Assembly (NCBI RefSeq): GCF_003014575.1
Contig: NZ_PYGF01000011.1
Location: 1 to 64,000, forward strand
Direction of reading: 5' to 3'
Source: Cecembia rubra
GTDB taxonomy: Bacteria; Bacteroidota; Bacteroidia; Cytophagales; Cyclobacteriaceae
DNA length: 64,000 nucleotides
The notes under the pieces were generated by a model that was not told the DNA's origin, ran no database searches, and saw only the letters and a program-made list of their open reading frames with translations. The position numbers and the translations under genes are program-made. Of this stretch, positions 6,525 to 15,536 are shown one piece after another. Positions within the stretch are counted from its first letter, which is position 1. Every line of letters starts with the position of its first letter.

Positions 6525-7415
6525 ATGACCGATAAAATACACAAAGCAGGATTCGTCAACATCATTGGCAAACCCAATGTGGGCAAATCCACGCTTATGA
6601 ATGTGTTGATCGGTGAGAGACTTTCGATCATCTCCTCCAAAGCGCAGACCACAAGGCACCGCATCATGGGAATCATCAATGACGAGGACTATCAGATTGT
6701 GTTTTCTGATACCCCGGGCATGTTGAAACCCAAATATGAGCTTCATAAAAACATGATGGGCTTTGTGCATATGGCTCTGGAGGATGCAGATGTGATCCTT
6801 TTCGTAACCGATCTGTTTGAAACCGACGCGGAAATAGAAGACGTAATTGAAAAGATCAACCAATCAGGTGTTCCTGTACTCTTGGTCATCAACAAAATTG
6901 ACCTGTCCAAGGAGAATCAATTGGAAGAAGTGACAGCTTATTGGACGCAGCGTATCAAAGCCGATACGGTGATCCCAATCTCTGCAACCGAAAGTTTCAA
7001 CACCCAACGCATTCTTCAGGAAATCCTGGACAGGCTTCCCGAACATCCCCCATTTTATGATAAAGAAGAACTCACTGACAGGCCTGAGCGTTTCTTCGCC
7101 TCTGAGATAGTCCGTGAAAAAATCTTCCTCAATTACAAAAAAGAAATCCCTTACAGCACCGAAGTAGCGATCGAGGATTTTTATGAGGAGGAGAAAATCA
7201 TCCGGATCCGTGCAGTGATCTATGTGGAACGCAATAGCCAAAAGGGTATCATCATCGGGGAAGGAGGCAAAGCCCTTAAGCGGGTAGGAATCCAGTCCAG
7301 GGAAGAAATGGAGAAGTTTTTCGGAAAGAAAATCTTTTTGGAAACTTTCGTGAAAGTGGCGGATGATTGGAGAAAAGACAAAAACAAGTTGAAAAAATTT
7401 GGTTACGACCAATAA
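6525..7415 (+). CDS. era: GTPase Era
   Basis: This 296-aa essential GTPase binds 16S rRNA and assists 30S subunit maturation. The GTPase domain has G1 GKPNVGKST (15-23), G3 DTPG (62-65) and G4 NKID (123-126), followed by the SAT-type G5 region. The C-terminal KH RNA-binding domain contains GIIIGEGGKALKRVG (about 237-251). The start at 6525 gives the normal family length. The same frame is open upstream to 6258, but that part covers the promoter and has no homology-like features. It forms an operon with der, 12 bp downstream. Confidence 0.97.
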   Translation: MTDKIHKAGFVNIIGKPNVGKSTLMNVLIGERLSIISSKAQTTRHRIMGIINDEDYQIVFSDTPGMLKPKYELHKNMMGFVHMALEDADVILFVTDLFETDAEIEDVIEKINQSGVPVLLVINKIDLSKENQLEEVTAYWTQRIKADTVIPISATESFNTQRILQEILDRLPEHPPFYDKEELTDRPERFFASEIVREKIFLNYKKEIPYSTEVAIEDFYEEEKIIRIRAVIYVERNSQKGIIIGEGGKALKRVGIQSREEMEKFFGKKIFLETFVKVADDWRKDKNKLKKFGYDQ

Positions 7416-7427
7416 GACAAGTGTACA

Positions 7428-8741
7428 ATGGCAAATATAGTGGCAATAGTAGGTAGGCCCAACGTGGGGAAATCTACCTTTTTCAATAGATTGATTGAAG
7501 AGAGAAAAGCAATCGAGGACAACGTGTCCGGTGTAACCCGTGACCGTCATTATGGACATGCCCAATGGGGAGGTAAGTTTTTCTCAGTAGTTGATACCGG
7601 GGGTTATGTTACGGGTTCTGATGATGTGTTTGAGGCGGAAATCCGCAAGCAGGTAAAACTGGCCATTGAAGAGGCCAGTGTGATTCTTTTTGTAGTGGAT
7701 TGTTTGGACGGTCTGACAGACCTGGACAAAGAATTTGCCAATGAGCTCCGCAGTACCAAAAAACCGATATTTATCGTAGCCAACAAGGCAGATAGCCCAG
7801 AAAAGGCTCTTTTATCAGCTGAATTTTATGGTTTAGGTTTAGGGGATAATGAAGTGTTTCCTATCGCAGCTGTTAGTGGAAGCGGAACAGGAGACCTGTT
7901 GGATGAAGTCATCAAGCATTTCCCGGATTCAGGTGAAGAAGATCCGGATGAGGGAATCCCAAAAATAGCCATCTTGGGAAGACCAAATGTAGGAAAATCC
8001 TCATTTTTGAACGCCCTACTGGGTAAAGAGAGATTAATCGTTACCGATGAGGCTGGTACCACCAGGGATGCTATCCATACCAGATACAAACTTTACGGCA
8101 AAGATTTTATCATTACCGATACGGCGGGAATCCGAAAGAAGGCCAAGGTCAAGGAAGATATTGAATTCTATTCCGTCATGCGTTCATTGAGAACCCTAGA
8201 GGACTCCGATGTACTGATCATCATGGTGGACGCAACCAGAGGATTTGAATCCCAGGACATGAACCTCATCAATCTGGGCATCAAAAATAACAAGGGCATT
8301 ATGATCATGGTCAATAAATGGGATTTGATTGAAAAAGATCACAAGACCATGGATACTATCAAGAAAGACATGCTGGAGAAGTTGGGTGAAAACAGATGGA
8401 TTCCCATCATCTTTACCTCAGTGCTTACCAAACAGCGGATTTTCCAGGCCATTGAACTGGCAGTGAGGGTATTTGAAAACAAAACCAGAAAAGTGCCTAC
8501 CTCCAAACTCAATGAGCTGATTCTTCCGGAAATTGAAAATTATCCTCCTCCGGCAAACAAAGGGAAGTACATTAAAATCAAATATATTACCCAATTACCG
8601 ACCAAAAACCCGGTTTTTGCGTTCTTCTGTAACTTGCCACAATATATTAAAGAGCCTTACACTAGGTTTCTGGAGAACAGGCTGAGGGAAAACTTTGATT
8701 TTGAGGGAGTACCGATAAAAATTACTTACAAGAAAAAGTAA
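7428..8741 (+). CDS. der: Ribosome-associated double GTPase Der (EngA)
   Basis: This 437-aa protein has two tandem GTPase domains and a C-terminal KH-like domain, the unique Der layout required for 50S assembly. The first P-loop is GRPNVGKST (9-17) with DTGGY as G3. The second is GRPNVGKSS (about 184-192) with DTAGI and NKWD. The KH-like domain covers about 350-437 and ends in the usual basic tail. It follows era after 12 bp and is probably cotranscribed. Nothing unusual is seen. Confidence 0.97.
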   Translation: MANIVAIVGRPNVGKSTFFNRLIEERKAIEDNVSGVTRDRHYGHAQWGGKFFSVVDTGGYVTGSDDVFEAEIRKQVKLAIEEASVILFVVDCLDGLTDLDKEFANELRSTKKPIFIVANKADSPEKALLSAEFYGLGLGDNEVFPIAAVSGSGTGDLLDEVIKHFPDSGEEDPDEGIPKIAILGRPNVGKSSFLNALLGKERLIVTDEAGTTRDAIHTRYKLYGKDFIITDTAGIRKKAKVKEDIEFYSVMRSLRTLEDSDVLIIMVDATRGFESQDMNLINLGIKNNKGIMIMVNKWDLIEKDHKTMDTIKKDMLEKLGENRWIPIIFTSVLTKQRIFQAIELAVRVFENKTRKVPTSKLNELILPEIENYPPPANKGKYIKIKYITQLPTKNPVFAFFCNLPQYIKEPYTRFLENRLRENFDFEGVPIKITYKKK

Positions 8742-8760
8742 AAAAAATCAACGTAACCCC

Positions 8761-8790
8761 TTGACAAGAATAAAATTCTGTTTAATTTTG
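8761..8790 (+). promoter_or_regulatory. Promoter of the acidic lipoprotein gene
   Basis: TTG (8761-8763), a 19-nt spacer and TAATTTTG (8783-8790) fit the Bacteroidota consensus closely. They lie 31 nt before the ATG at 8822. Confidence 0.75.
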
Positions 8791-8821
8791 CACGCTTAAT
8801 TTAAGAAACAAACCAAACATC

Positions 8822-9010
8822 ATGAAAAAGGTATTTGCATTATTCGCTATCACTGGTATGTTGTTCGCATCTGCTTGCGGAAACAAAGAAGTATCTGAAG
8901 AAGCTACTGAAGAAATCGAAGTGATCATCGAAGAAACTGAAGAAGTTACAGACGAGACTGAAGAAGTTATCGAGGAAACTGAAGAAGTTGAAGAAGTAGT
9001 TGAAGGTTAA
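8822..9010 (+). CDS. Small, extremely Glu-rich lipoprotein
   Basis: The 62-aa precursor has a lipoprotein signal peptide (MKKVFALFAITGMLFASACG) with the lipobox ASAC and acylated Cys19. The mature part of about 44 residues is mostly Glu, Val and Thr in an irregular EETEEV repeat with few basic residues (Lys21 only), so it is a strongly negative, probably disordered lipid-anchored peptide. It has its own consensus promoter and a strong terminator, which suggests a highly expressed monocistronic gene. No family is recognised. A role in cation binding or surface charge is a guess. Confidence 0.82.
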   Translation: MKKVFALFAITGMLFASACGNKEVSEEATEEIEVIIEETEEVTDETEEVIEETEEVEEVVEG

Positions 9011-9031
9011 TCCTAACTTCTTAAAAAAATT

Positions 9032-9066
9032 GAGGCTGTCCATAATTGGTCAGCCTCTTTTTTTTT
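9032..9066 (+). terminator. Intrinsic terminator after the acidic lipoprotein gene
   Basis: GAGGCTG and CAGCCTC form a stem around TCCATAATTGGT, followed by a run of nine T. Confidence 0.88.
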
Positions 9067-9080
9067 AATTTGTGGCAGGA

Positions 9081-9704
9081 ATGAGCCATCAAGAAGAACA
9101 GTTTTTAAATGCTTTCAAGAAACACCTGCCTGAAGAGGCTGTGATGTATTGTTATCAGCTTTGGAAGCAACAGCCTTTCAATTTCTTTATTACTAAAAGC
9201 AGGGCTTCGAAGTTGGGAGATTTCCGATACCGACAGGACAGGAAAATTCAGACCATAACGATCAATTTTAACCTTAGCTCCTATCAGTTTTTGATCACCT
9301 ATATCCATGAGGTAGCCCATTACAGGGCTTTTGAGAAATATGGACTAAGAATCAAGCCCCATGGTGCTGAATGGAAGAAGACCTTTCGGGAATTGATGCT
9401 ACCTGTCCTTTCAGATAAAGTATTTCCCAAAGATATTTACCTGGCATTATTGCTACATATGAAAAACCCTAAGGCCAGTACCGGAGGAGATCTATTTTTG
9501 GCTAAAACATTGAAGACTTATGATGCCAAATCCACAACCGATACTTCACTTTTGCTGGATTTGTCATTGGGGGAACTTTTTATCCTTCAAGGTAGAAAAT
9601 TCAGAAAAGACCATGTGAGAAGGACAAGGGTCCTTTGCGAAGAGATTTCTACAGGAAAAAAGTACCTCATCTCTGCCCATGCTGAAGTTAAAAAAGCATA
9701 TTAA
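9081..9704 (+). CDS. SprT-like zinc metalloprotease-family protein
   Basis: This 207-aa protein carries the SprT zinc signature HEVAH (near residue 78) with a third His in KPHGAEWKKTF, the arrangement found in SprT/Spartan-like domains. The C-terminal part is beta-rich (SLGELFILQGRKFRKDHVRR) and replaces the zinc ribbon of classical SprT. An alternative GTG start lies 9 bp upstream. It converges with scpB, and the last 4 bp of the two genes overlap. The substrate is unknown; DNA-protein crosslink proteolysis is known only for distant relatives. Confidence 0.85.
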   Translation: MSHQEEQFLNAFKKHLPEEAVMYCYQLWKQQPFNFFITKSRASKLGDFRYRQDRKIQTITINFNLSSYQFLITYIHEVAHYRAFEKYGLRIKPHGAEWKKTFRELMLPVLSDKVFPKDIYLALLLHMKNPKASTGGDLFLAKTLKTYDAKSTTDTSLLLDLSLGELFILQGRKFRKDHVRRTRVLCEEISTGKKYLISAHAEVKKAY

Positions 9705-10285
9705 GAAAGCTGGTCTTTTTCTTCTCCTATTTGATTGGTCTCAGAACTAAAGTCCTTTGGTTGTGGAAGATCCCCAAGGTTGTTGATACCAAAATACTCC
9801 ATGAACTTGTCGCTGGTTCCATACAACATGGGTTTCCCCACACTGTCAGATTTGCCTTTGATTACTATCAGCTCTTTTTCCAATAATTTTTGGATAGAAT
9901 AATCGCAGCTTACACCCCGGATCTGTTCGACTTCAGTTTTGGTTACAGGCTGTTTATAGGCAATTATAGAAAGTGTCTCCAGTTGGGCAGTGGAAAGCCT
10001 TTTCTGTGACTGCTGCCTCAAAAGTATAGAAATACTGCTCTGAAAAGCTGGCTTGGTCAAAAACTGATATCCTCCTCCCAAATGTTCCAGTGCAAATGAA
10101 AAATCGTCATGACCGTATTTTTCCTGAAGCGCTAAAATTGCATCGAGAATATGCTCTTTTGGCACCTCAGATTCAAACATCTCCGTCAGGCATTTTTGGA
10201 TCTCATCCAGACCTAACGGAGACGGTGAACAGAAAATTAAAGCTTCAATGTGTTTGTGTAGAAATTCCAATTTATTTCTTTGCAA
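9701..10285 (-). CDS. scpB: Segregation and condensation protein ScpB
   Basis: This 194-aa kleisin-associated protein of the SMC-ScpA-ScpB condensin is built of two winged-helix domains. The N-terminal part (LEFLHKHIEALIFCSPSPL) and the conserved central LETLSIIAYKQPVTKTEVEQ, IRGVSCDYSIQKLL and GKPMLYGTS motifs identify the family. The acidic C-terminal tail is variable. Its start overlaps the end of the DksA-like gene by 14 bp, so the two are cotranscribed. scpA is not nearby. Confidence 0.94.
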   Translation of the reverse strand: MQRNKLEFLHKHIEALIFCSPSPLGLDEIQKCLTEMFESEVPKEHILDAILALQEKYGHDDFSFALEHLGGGYQFLTKPAFQSSISILLRQQSQKRLSTAQLETLSIIAYKQPVTKTEVEQIRGVSCDYSIQKLLEKELIVIKGKSDSVGKPMLYGTSDKFMEYFGINNLGDLPQPKDFSSETNQIGEEKDQLS

Positions 10286-10655
10286 GTTTAGCTTCTATGG
10301 AATGCATGGTATGGGGCACAGCCTTTAAGCGATCTTTGGCGATCAATTTGCCGGTATCTACACAAACGCCATAAGTACCATTTTTGATCCTGATGAGCGC
10401 ATTCTCCAAGTTGATGATAAATTTCTGCTGTCTTGCAGCTAACTGGCTCAAACTCTCCCTTTCCAGTGTATCTGCACCGTCTTCCAAAAGCTTAGAGGTT
10501 GAGGCCGTAAAGTCTGTTCCGCTATCGTTTTTCTTACTAAGTGTTTCTTTAAGTGAAGTGAGTTCTTGTTTGGCAACAGCCAGTTTTTGAAGGATAATTT
10601 CTTCGAATTCCTTTAATTCCTCTGGGGAATAAGCAGTTTTTTCTTCTTGGCTCAT
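10272..10655 (-). CDS. TraR/DksA-family protein with incomplete zinc finger
   Basis: This 127-aa protein has the coiled-coil plus zinc-finger-like layout of TraR/DksA proteins that act on RNA polymerase. The coiled coil covers about 10-90. The C-terminal YGVCVDTGKLIAKDRLKAVP keeps the finger shape but only one of the four cysteines, which is common in Bacteroidota members. The ATG at 10655 is chosen over an upstream in-frame start because MSQEEK begins the conserved part. It is the first gene of a pair with scpB. Zinc binding is unlikely, so any DksA-like function would be structural. Confidence 0.88.
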   Translation of the reverse strand: MSQEEKTAYSPEELKEFEEIILQKLAVAKQELTSLKETLSKKNDSGTDFTASTSKLLEDGADTLERESLSQLAARQQKFIINLENALIRIKNGTYGVCVDTGKLIAKDRLKAVPHTMHSIEAKLAKK

Positions 10656-10740
10656 GACAATAATTTTTAAGGTTAAAATCCTCCAATCCATTCGACTGAT
10701 TGAAAAGTTCCCTAAAATAAGGGTAGCATTTTAATTTGCA

Positions 10741-10773
10741 AAAATAAAAAACCGCCTGGAGAGCGGTTTTTTT
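10741..10773 (-). terminator. Terminator after the 49-aa gene
   Basis: ACCGC and GCGGT pair around CTGGAGA, with A-rich and T-rich flanks on the two sides. It can act in both directions, but its position fits the minus-strand gene at 10777-10926. Confidence 0.72.
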
Positions 10774-10776
10774 CTG

Positions 10777-10926
10777 TTAGCTGATGCTGTTCAATCTTTT
10801 GAGAAGTAATTTTTCATCCAATATTAGCTTATGCTTGATACTTAGATAGCGTTGGATGACTTTAAGATCTTTTCCTTTTTCAATGAAATAGGTTTTCAGG
10901 GTCTGGGTGATCAGGTCTTTGGACAT
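10777..10926 (-). CDS. Small conserved-looking protein, 49 aa
   Basis: The minus-strand frame runs from ATG 10926 to TAA 10777 and reads MSKDLITQTLKTYFIEKGKD at its start. The sequence is helical and basic, with KVIQRYLSIKHKLILDEKLL in the middle. It fills the gap between the lamin-tail gene and the DksA-like gene and is followed at once by a terminator, which supports a real gene. The function is unknown. Confidence 0.6.
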   Translation of the reverse strand: MSKDLITQTLKTYFIEKGKDLKVIQRYLSIKHKLILDEKLLLKRLNSIS

Positions 10927-10994
10927 AGGAATAAGGGTTTAATCATGAGGATGTAGTACAATATACTAAAAATCTGCATATTATGTTTGGTCTG

Positions 10995-13900
10995 TCATAA
11001 ATTTGTTCCGACAACGGCTGTATTTTTAATCCTCATAATTGTTCCGTCCAGGTCATAAATTTCGGCCAAAACAATGTAATGGCCCGGTCTTACTTTTCTT
11101 CCTTGTATGTCTGTTCCATCCCAGAGAAAAAATCCTTCTTCCCCCAATACAGCATTCTGACATATTTCTCTGATTAATGAACCGTTAACAGCATAGATTC
11201 GGATGTTGGCAGTCTTTCCCCCGTTTTCCATTTTATAGCTGATGGTCACAAATGCTGATTGTCCTGGTATGTCAGGTGCAAATACTTTTGGGTGGATGGA
11301 AATTCCTAGTCCTTGATGCCCTTCAAAGGCTTGTGAATTTCTTGTTCCGGGAGTTGCAAATCCTGATGATGCGGAGGCAGATTGCCAGTTGTTAGGATCA
11401 TTCACAGCCTTAAAAGGCGATAACCTTTCCAAAGATACACCCCTCCTTTCTCTTAACAGAGGATGATGCATGCGCTCATGATATGAGAAAGTTTCAATGA
11501 TATCCTCTGTAGGGTTGAGAAGCACCACATTGCCACTGGTAATGGGATAACTTGGCAAACTGCTATATTGGATAAAACTGCTCCTGTTTCCTTTGGGGTA
11601 TTCTTGGTGAAGTTTTTCTGAATCGGTTGTGAAAACCAAAAAACTGTAAGGTTCGATGATAAAATCATCAGAAAAAAGGATCCGCCTATTGGCTATTTGC
11701 TGAGAGCTGTTATGGTTCGCAAGTTTCCAGTCTTTCAGATTGAGGAATTTGTCAGACCTGTTGTACACCTCTACAAATTTTGGTGCATTGACCCTGGCAT
11801 TAAAAAGCACCTCATTGATAACTAAGTCGCCTGCTGTGGCAACGCTTGGTCTGACCACCCAAACTATTTCTCCTTCGCCTATCAAATTGCCAAGGCAATC
11901 CCTCAAATTTTTAAACTTCAGGTTATACTTTTTCCCTTCCTGAAGTTCCTCATTGAACTCTATCCATAACTGATCAGGCGAAGGTCCCGGTGACATCCTT
12001 GAAATTTCCAGCCGGGGAACAACTTCAACAGGAAAGTTAATAGTATTAGGATTGAGGATTTTTGAAAAAGTTAAAAGTACTTGCCTGTTCCCAAGCCAAC
12101 TGCTTTTAACAAATTTTGGACCGCTGAGGTCAGATACGGTGGCGTAAACTGAATTTTTTTTACCGGGTGTTCCTCTTTTCTCATGTTGTGATGATTTAAT
12201 GTTACCTGGTAGATTGCAGGAGAGATAAGGATTGACAATTTCCAGACTAAATCCTCCCTGTGCAAAGGAGCTTCCTCCAAAGGATGCTGTGGTGTAATTG
12301 AGACTATCCAGCACCAGCCCTTGACTGTTTAGGAGCTTTACTTGATCAGCTGAATTGAGAAGGGTAGGCCAGTTGGTCAGGCCCACAACTTCTCCAAAAG
12401 GAGCTAAATCGGATATCCTTGCCCTAGGACATAGTAGCAGATAGGATTTAGGTCCAATTACTGCGGAAGGTAAGGTTGTGGTTCTACGGGAGTTGGCCAG
12501 TTGCAAGCCCCCCAGATAAATACTTTTGTCAGTAGTGTTGTAAAGTTCCACATATTCTACGTTGGGTAGGGGGTTACCTGCCCTTGGAGCAGGCATGACT
12601 TCATTGATGACAATTTCTTTAAAACCTAGTCCTTGACTTATTTCAAATTCAAAAGCAAAGTCTAAGTCTTCGGAATAGTTTCCTGAAAGGTCCACAGCTT
12701 TTTTTACTCTAAGAGTATAGTTCCTGCCATTTTCAAATTCGAAAGGGAAGCTGAGCAAAGCGGAACTATTGTTGTTCTGTAAGATTATTTGGTTGGGATT
12801 ACTTTCATCGATCAGGTAGTTTTCGGGAACCACCATAAAAGCAGGATCAAGTGGCTCCGAAAATACTGCAAGCAATTTATTTCTGTCCACGGGTTGTACT
12901 TGTACCAGTTCAGGAGCTGTCCTGTCCCAAAAGAATTCCCTTTTGGAAGCGTGTATGGGAAATCCCCTTGCACTTTTTCTATGGGGAAGTAAAAGGTTGT
13001 ACACAGGACCTTCTTCAAATGGTACTTTAAAAATCAATTGAATCCTTGAGGAAATGGGAAATTGAACTTCAAAGGATAGCTCTTCTACATCTTCAATTTT
13101 GAAACCATCAGCCAAAACTGAATTGGGGTCAATGTCAATTTCATGTATGATCTCAATTCTGTCCTGCTCTATAAGAAATAGATCATCAATAAAATCACGG
13201 TAGAAAAAGGATCTCCGCATTGGGACTTCCCCGCTATTTAGTTCCTTATCAATTATGCCTTTTGTCTCAAACACCAAAAGTGTGTTCAGGTTAAATTCAT
13301 TCGAAAAAGTCAAAAGGACCTGATATCCGTTTTCCAAAACATCTATGGAGATCGGCGATTGATTTCCAAGAAGAAAATTGCCCGTTTGGCTCACTGATGA
13401 TTCCAAAAATTCCTGGCTGAAACTGACCAGGAGTTGGTCAGGACGGACAATTAATAACGCTCCAATATCGATCTTTGAATTATCAACCTGAACTGTGATG
13501 ATGGGTGTGACAGTCCCATTTTTGTCTCTCAGATTTTCTAATTGGACGGAAAGGATCCCTTTCGGAAATGGTTCATTGGAGTGTAAAAAGAGTAAAGTGT
13601 CAGCGGGAAAAACCAGCTCAATATTATTAGATCCTTGAATCCTGATTTGGGATTGTTCAGGAGGAAAAATGCCTTTATCCAAATGCAATGCCAATCGGTA
13701 TGGATCCATAAGGTAAGCTGACCGTATAGCCACTGGGTCGACAACCTCTTCTCCATTGTAAATCCCGAAGTCATCCATAAAAAACCTGGCCGCCGAACCA
13801 GTTCCTGGCCCATAAAGGACCTGTATTCTTATAAAAACCTTTTCTTCCTCATGGAGAGTAAGCGGTAAAGGGATTTCATATAGTCTGTATTCAGTATTTT

Positions 13901-14333
13901 GGTTGGGAAAACTTGATGCCTCTCCAACAGGCAAAGTATAATCCCATTGCTCAAATCCAGACTTTGAAAAGGATATATTAACTAAAGCTGGTCTAGATCC
14001 GGTTCCATTTTGGCTGGTTTTTGCAAAAAATGCAATTTTTGGGGAAATAAAGTTCTGTGGATGAAAATGCGTATAAATTTCCCCAGCAAAAGAACTTATT
14101 GCCTGCACTCCCAGTGACCTGGAGCCAAACCTTCCTTCTGAATTGGACTGAAATACCCTTGCGGCCGTACTCCTGACTTCATTTGCGGACCAATCCGGTA
14201 AAAACTCCTGAGGATGGTCCACAATCCTAAAACTGCTTTCAAAGTCCTGGACTTGGCCAAAAGCCTTATTTTGGTAAAGCAATACCAGCAAGCCAATAGC
14301 AATGCAAATCTTTTTTAAAAAAACGCCAAACAT
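10995..14333 (-). CDS. Large secreted lamin-tail-domain protein
   Basis: This 1112-aa protein has an N-terminal signal peptide (KICIAIGLLVLLYQNKAFGQ). About 25-190 is a carbohydrate-binding-like beta domain (FFMDDFGIYNG near its end). Several Ig-like segments of the SbsA type follow (about 205-565). Two lamin-tail domains begin EIVINEVMPAP (about 573) and DLVINEVLFN (about 834), each with a VEYVELYN or FVEVYN motif. The last 80 residues resemble a FlgD-like Ig or sorting-type module (FLWDGTDIQGRKVRPGHYIV). Such proteins are common in Bacteroidota and often secreted; the substrate is unknown. It is monocistronic. Confidence 0.88.
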   Translation of the reverse strand: MFGVFLKKICIAIGLLVLLYQNKAFGQVQDFESSFRIVDHPQEFLPDWSANEVRSTAARVFQSNSEGRFGSRSLGVQAISSFAGEIYTHFHPQNFISPKIAFFAKTSQNGTGSRPALVNISFSKSGFEQWDYTLPVGEASSFPNQNTEYRLYEIPLPLTLHEEEKVFIRIQVLYGPGTGSAARFFMDDFGIYNGEEVVDPVAIRSAYLMDPYRLALHLDKGIFPPEQSQIRIQGSNNIELVFPADTLLFLHSNEPFPKGILSVQLENLRDKNGTVTPIITVQVDNSKIDIGALLIVRPDQLLVSFSQEFLESSVSQTGNFLLGNQSPISIDVLENGYQVLLTFSNEFNLNTLLVFETKGIIDKELNSGEVPMRRSFFYRDFIDDLFLIEQDRIEIIHEIDIDPNSVLADGFKIEDVEELSFEVQFPISSRIQLIFKVPFEEGPVYNLLLPHRKSARGFPIHASKREFFWDRTAPELVQVQPVDRNKLLAVFSEPLDPAFMVVPENYLIDESNPNQIILQNNNSSALLSFPFEFENGRNYTLRVKKAVDLSGNYSEDLDFAFEFEISQGLGFKEIVINEVMPAPRAGNPLPNVEYVELYNTTDKSIYLGGLQLANSRRTTTLPSAVIGPKSYLLLCPRARISDLAPFGEVVGLTNWPTLLNSADQVKLLNSQGLVLDSLNYTTASFGGSSFAQGGFSLEIVNPYLSCNLPGNIKSSQHEKRGTPGKKNSVYATVSDLSGPKFVKSSWLGNRQVLLTFSKILNPNTINFPVEVVPRLEISRMSPGPSPDQLWIEFNEELQEGKKYNLKFKNLRDCLGNLIGEGEIVWVVRPSVATAGDLVINEVLFNARVNAPKFVEVYNRSDKFLNLKDWKLANHNSSQQIANRRILFSDDFIIEPYSFLVFTTDSEKLHQEYPKGNRSSFIQYSSLPSYPITSGNVVLLNPTEDIIETFSYHERMHHPLLRERRGVSLERLSPFKAVNDPNNWQSASASSGFATPGTRNSQAFEGHQGLGISIHPKVFAPDIPGQSAFVTISYKMENGGKTANIRIYAVNGSLIREICQNAVLGEEGFFLWDGTDIQGRKVRPGHYIVLAEIYDLDGTIMRIKNTAVVGTNL

Positions 14334-14479
14334 GCTTTTAATTTAAGCATGAGCCATCCGTTATTCGGATTTTATCCGTTTAACCGATTTTTTTTCAAAT
14401 CTTTTCAAAAAAATGACCACCTATTTGAAAATTAAGTAATTAAATGTGTTAAGAGTATCTTTTTTGGGAATTCTTGCCT

Positions 14480-14487
14480 TACCTTTG
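14480..14487 (+). promoter_or_regulatory. -7 box of the asd promoter
   Basis: TACCTTTG matches the Bacteroidota -7 consensus 27 nt before the asd ATG. No well-placed -33 TTTG is visible, so strength is uncertain. Confidence 0.5.
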
Positions 14488-14514
14488 CGGTTCAATTCTA
14501 AAAAAAACAGTATA

Positions 14515-15504
14515 ATGAAACTAGCCGTTGTAGGAGCTACCGGATTGGTAGGCTCAGAAATCCTCGAAGTGCTGGATGAGCACAACTTTCCATTTGATGA
14601 ATTACTCTTGGTAGCCAGTGAAAGGTCTGCAGGTAAAAAGATGACTTTCAAGGGTAAGGAATACACAGTGATAGGATTGAAACAGGCTGTTTCTGAGAAG
14701 CCGGACATCGCTATTTTCTCTGCTGGAGGAAGTACTTCTCTGGAGTGGGCGCCGCAGTTTGCTGAAGTGGGCACCGTTGTTATCGATAACTCCTCAGCTT
14801 GGAGAATGGATCCCACCAAAAAACTGGTTGTACCGGAAATCAATGCTAAAGAATTAAAGGGTGAAGACAAGATCATAGCCAATCCAAATTGTTCTACCAT
14901 TCAAATGGTTTTGGCATTGAATAAACTCCGTGAGAGATATGGTATCAAAAGGATTGTTGTTTCTACCTATCAATCTGTGACCGGTACCGGAAAGGCAGCA
15001 GTGGATCAGATGATGGCTGAAAGGGCAGGACAACCAGCAGATATGGTATATCCTCACAAAATCGATTTGAATATACTTCCTCATATTGATGTTTTCCAAC
15101 CCAATGGTTATACCAAGGAGGAAATGAAAATGATCAATGAGACCAAAAAGATTTTTGGTGATGATAGCATTCAGGTGACAGCTACCACAGTAAGGGTACC
15201 AACCATTGGAGGTCATTCTGAATCAGCCAACGTAGAATTTAAGCAGGACTTTGACTTAGAAGAAGTAAGAAAAATCCTTTCTGAGACACCAGGTGTAGTC
15301 TTGCAGGATGATCCTGCCAACAATGTTTATCCTATGCCACTTACGGCCCATAAAAAGGATGAGGTATTTGTAGGTAGGTTGAGAAGGGATGAATCCCAGC
15401 CAAATACCCTGAACATGTGGATTGTGGCCGATAACTTGAGAAAAGGAGCAGCAACCAATGCCGTGCAGATTGCTGAATATTTGGTAGAGCACAGGTTGGT
15501 TTAA
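14515..15504 (+). CDS. asd: Aspartate-semialdehyde dehydrogenase
   Basis: This 329-aa enzyme reduces aspartyl phosphate to aspartate semialdehyde with NADPH, for lysine, threonine, methionine and diaminopimelate synthesis. The N-terminal Rossmann motif is VVGATGLVGSEIL. The catalytic cysteine lies in NPNCSTIQM (about 126-134), and the conserved VPTIGGHSESANVEF and GRLRRDESQPNTLNMWIVAD motifs follow. ATG 14515 is chosen over an in-frame upstream ATG because the latter would include the promoter. The next gene starts 32 bp downstream. Confidence 0.96.
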   Translation: MKLAVVGATGLVGSEILEVLDEHNFPFDELLLVASERSAGKKMTFKGKEYTVIGLKQAVSEKPDIAIFSAGGSTSLEWAPQFAEVGTVVIDNSSAWRMDPTKKLVVPEINAKELKGEDKIIANPNCSTIQMVLALNKLRERYGIKRIVVSTYQSVTGTGKAAVDQMMAERAGQPADMVYPHKIDLNILPHIDVFQPNGYTKEEMKMINETKKIFGDDSIQVTATTVRVPTIGGHSESANVEFKQDFDLEEVRKILSETPGVVLQDDPANNVYPMPLTAHKKDEVFVGRLRRDESQPNTLNMWIVADNLRKGAATNAVQIAEYLVEHRLV

Positions 15505-15536
15505 ATTGTCAAAATTAGCCCTTTGCAAAGTAAAAC

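Noticed and set aside
6864-7565. 233-aa antisense ORF over era and der
   Set aside because: It is antisense to two certain GTPase genes and reflects their codon use.
14854-15216. 120-aa antisense ORF within asd
   Set aside because: It is antisense to a certain metabolic gene with no independent signals.
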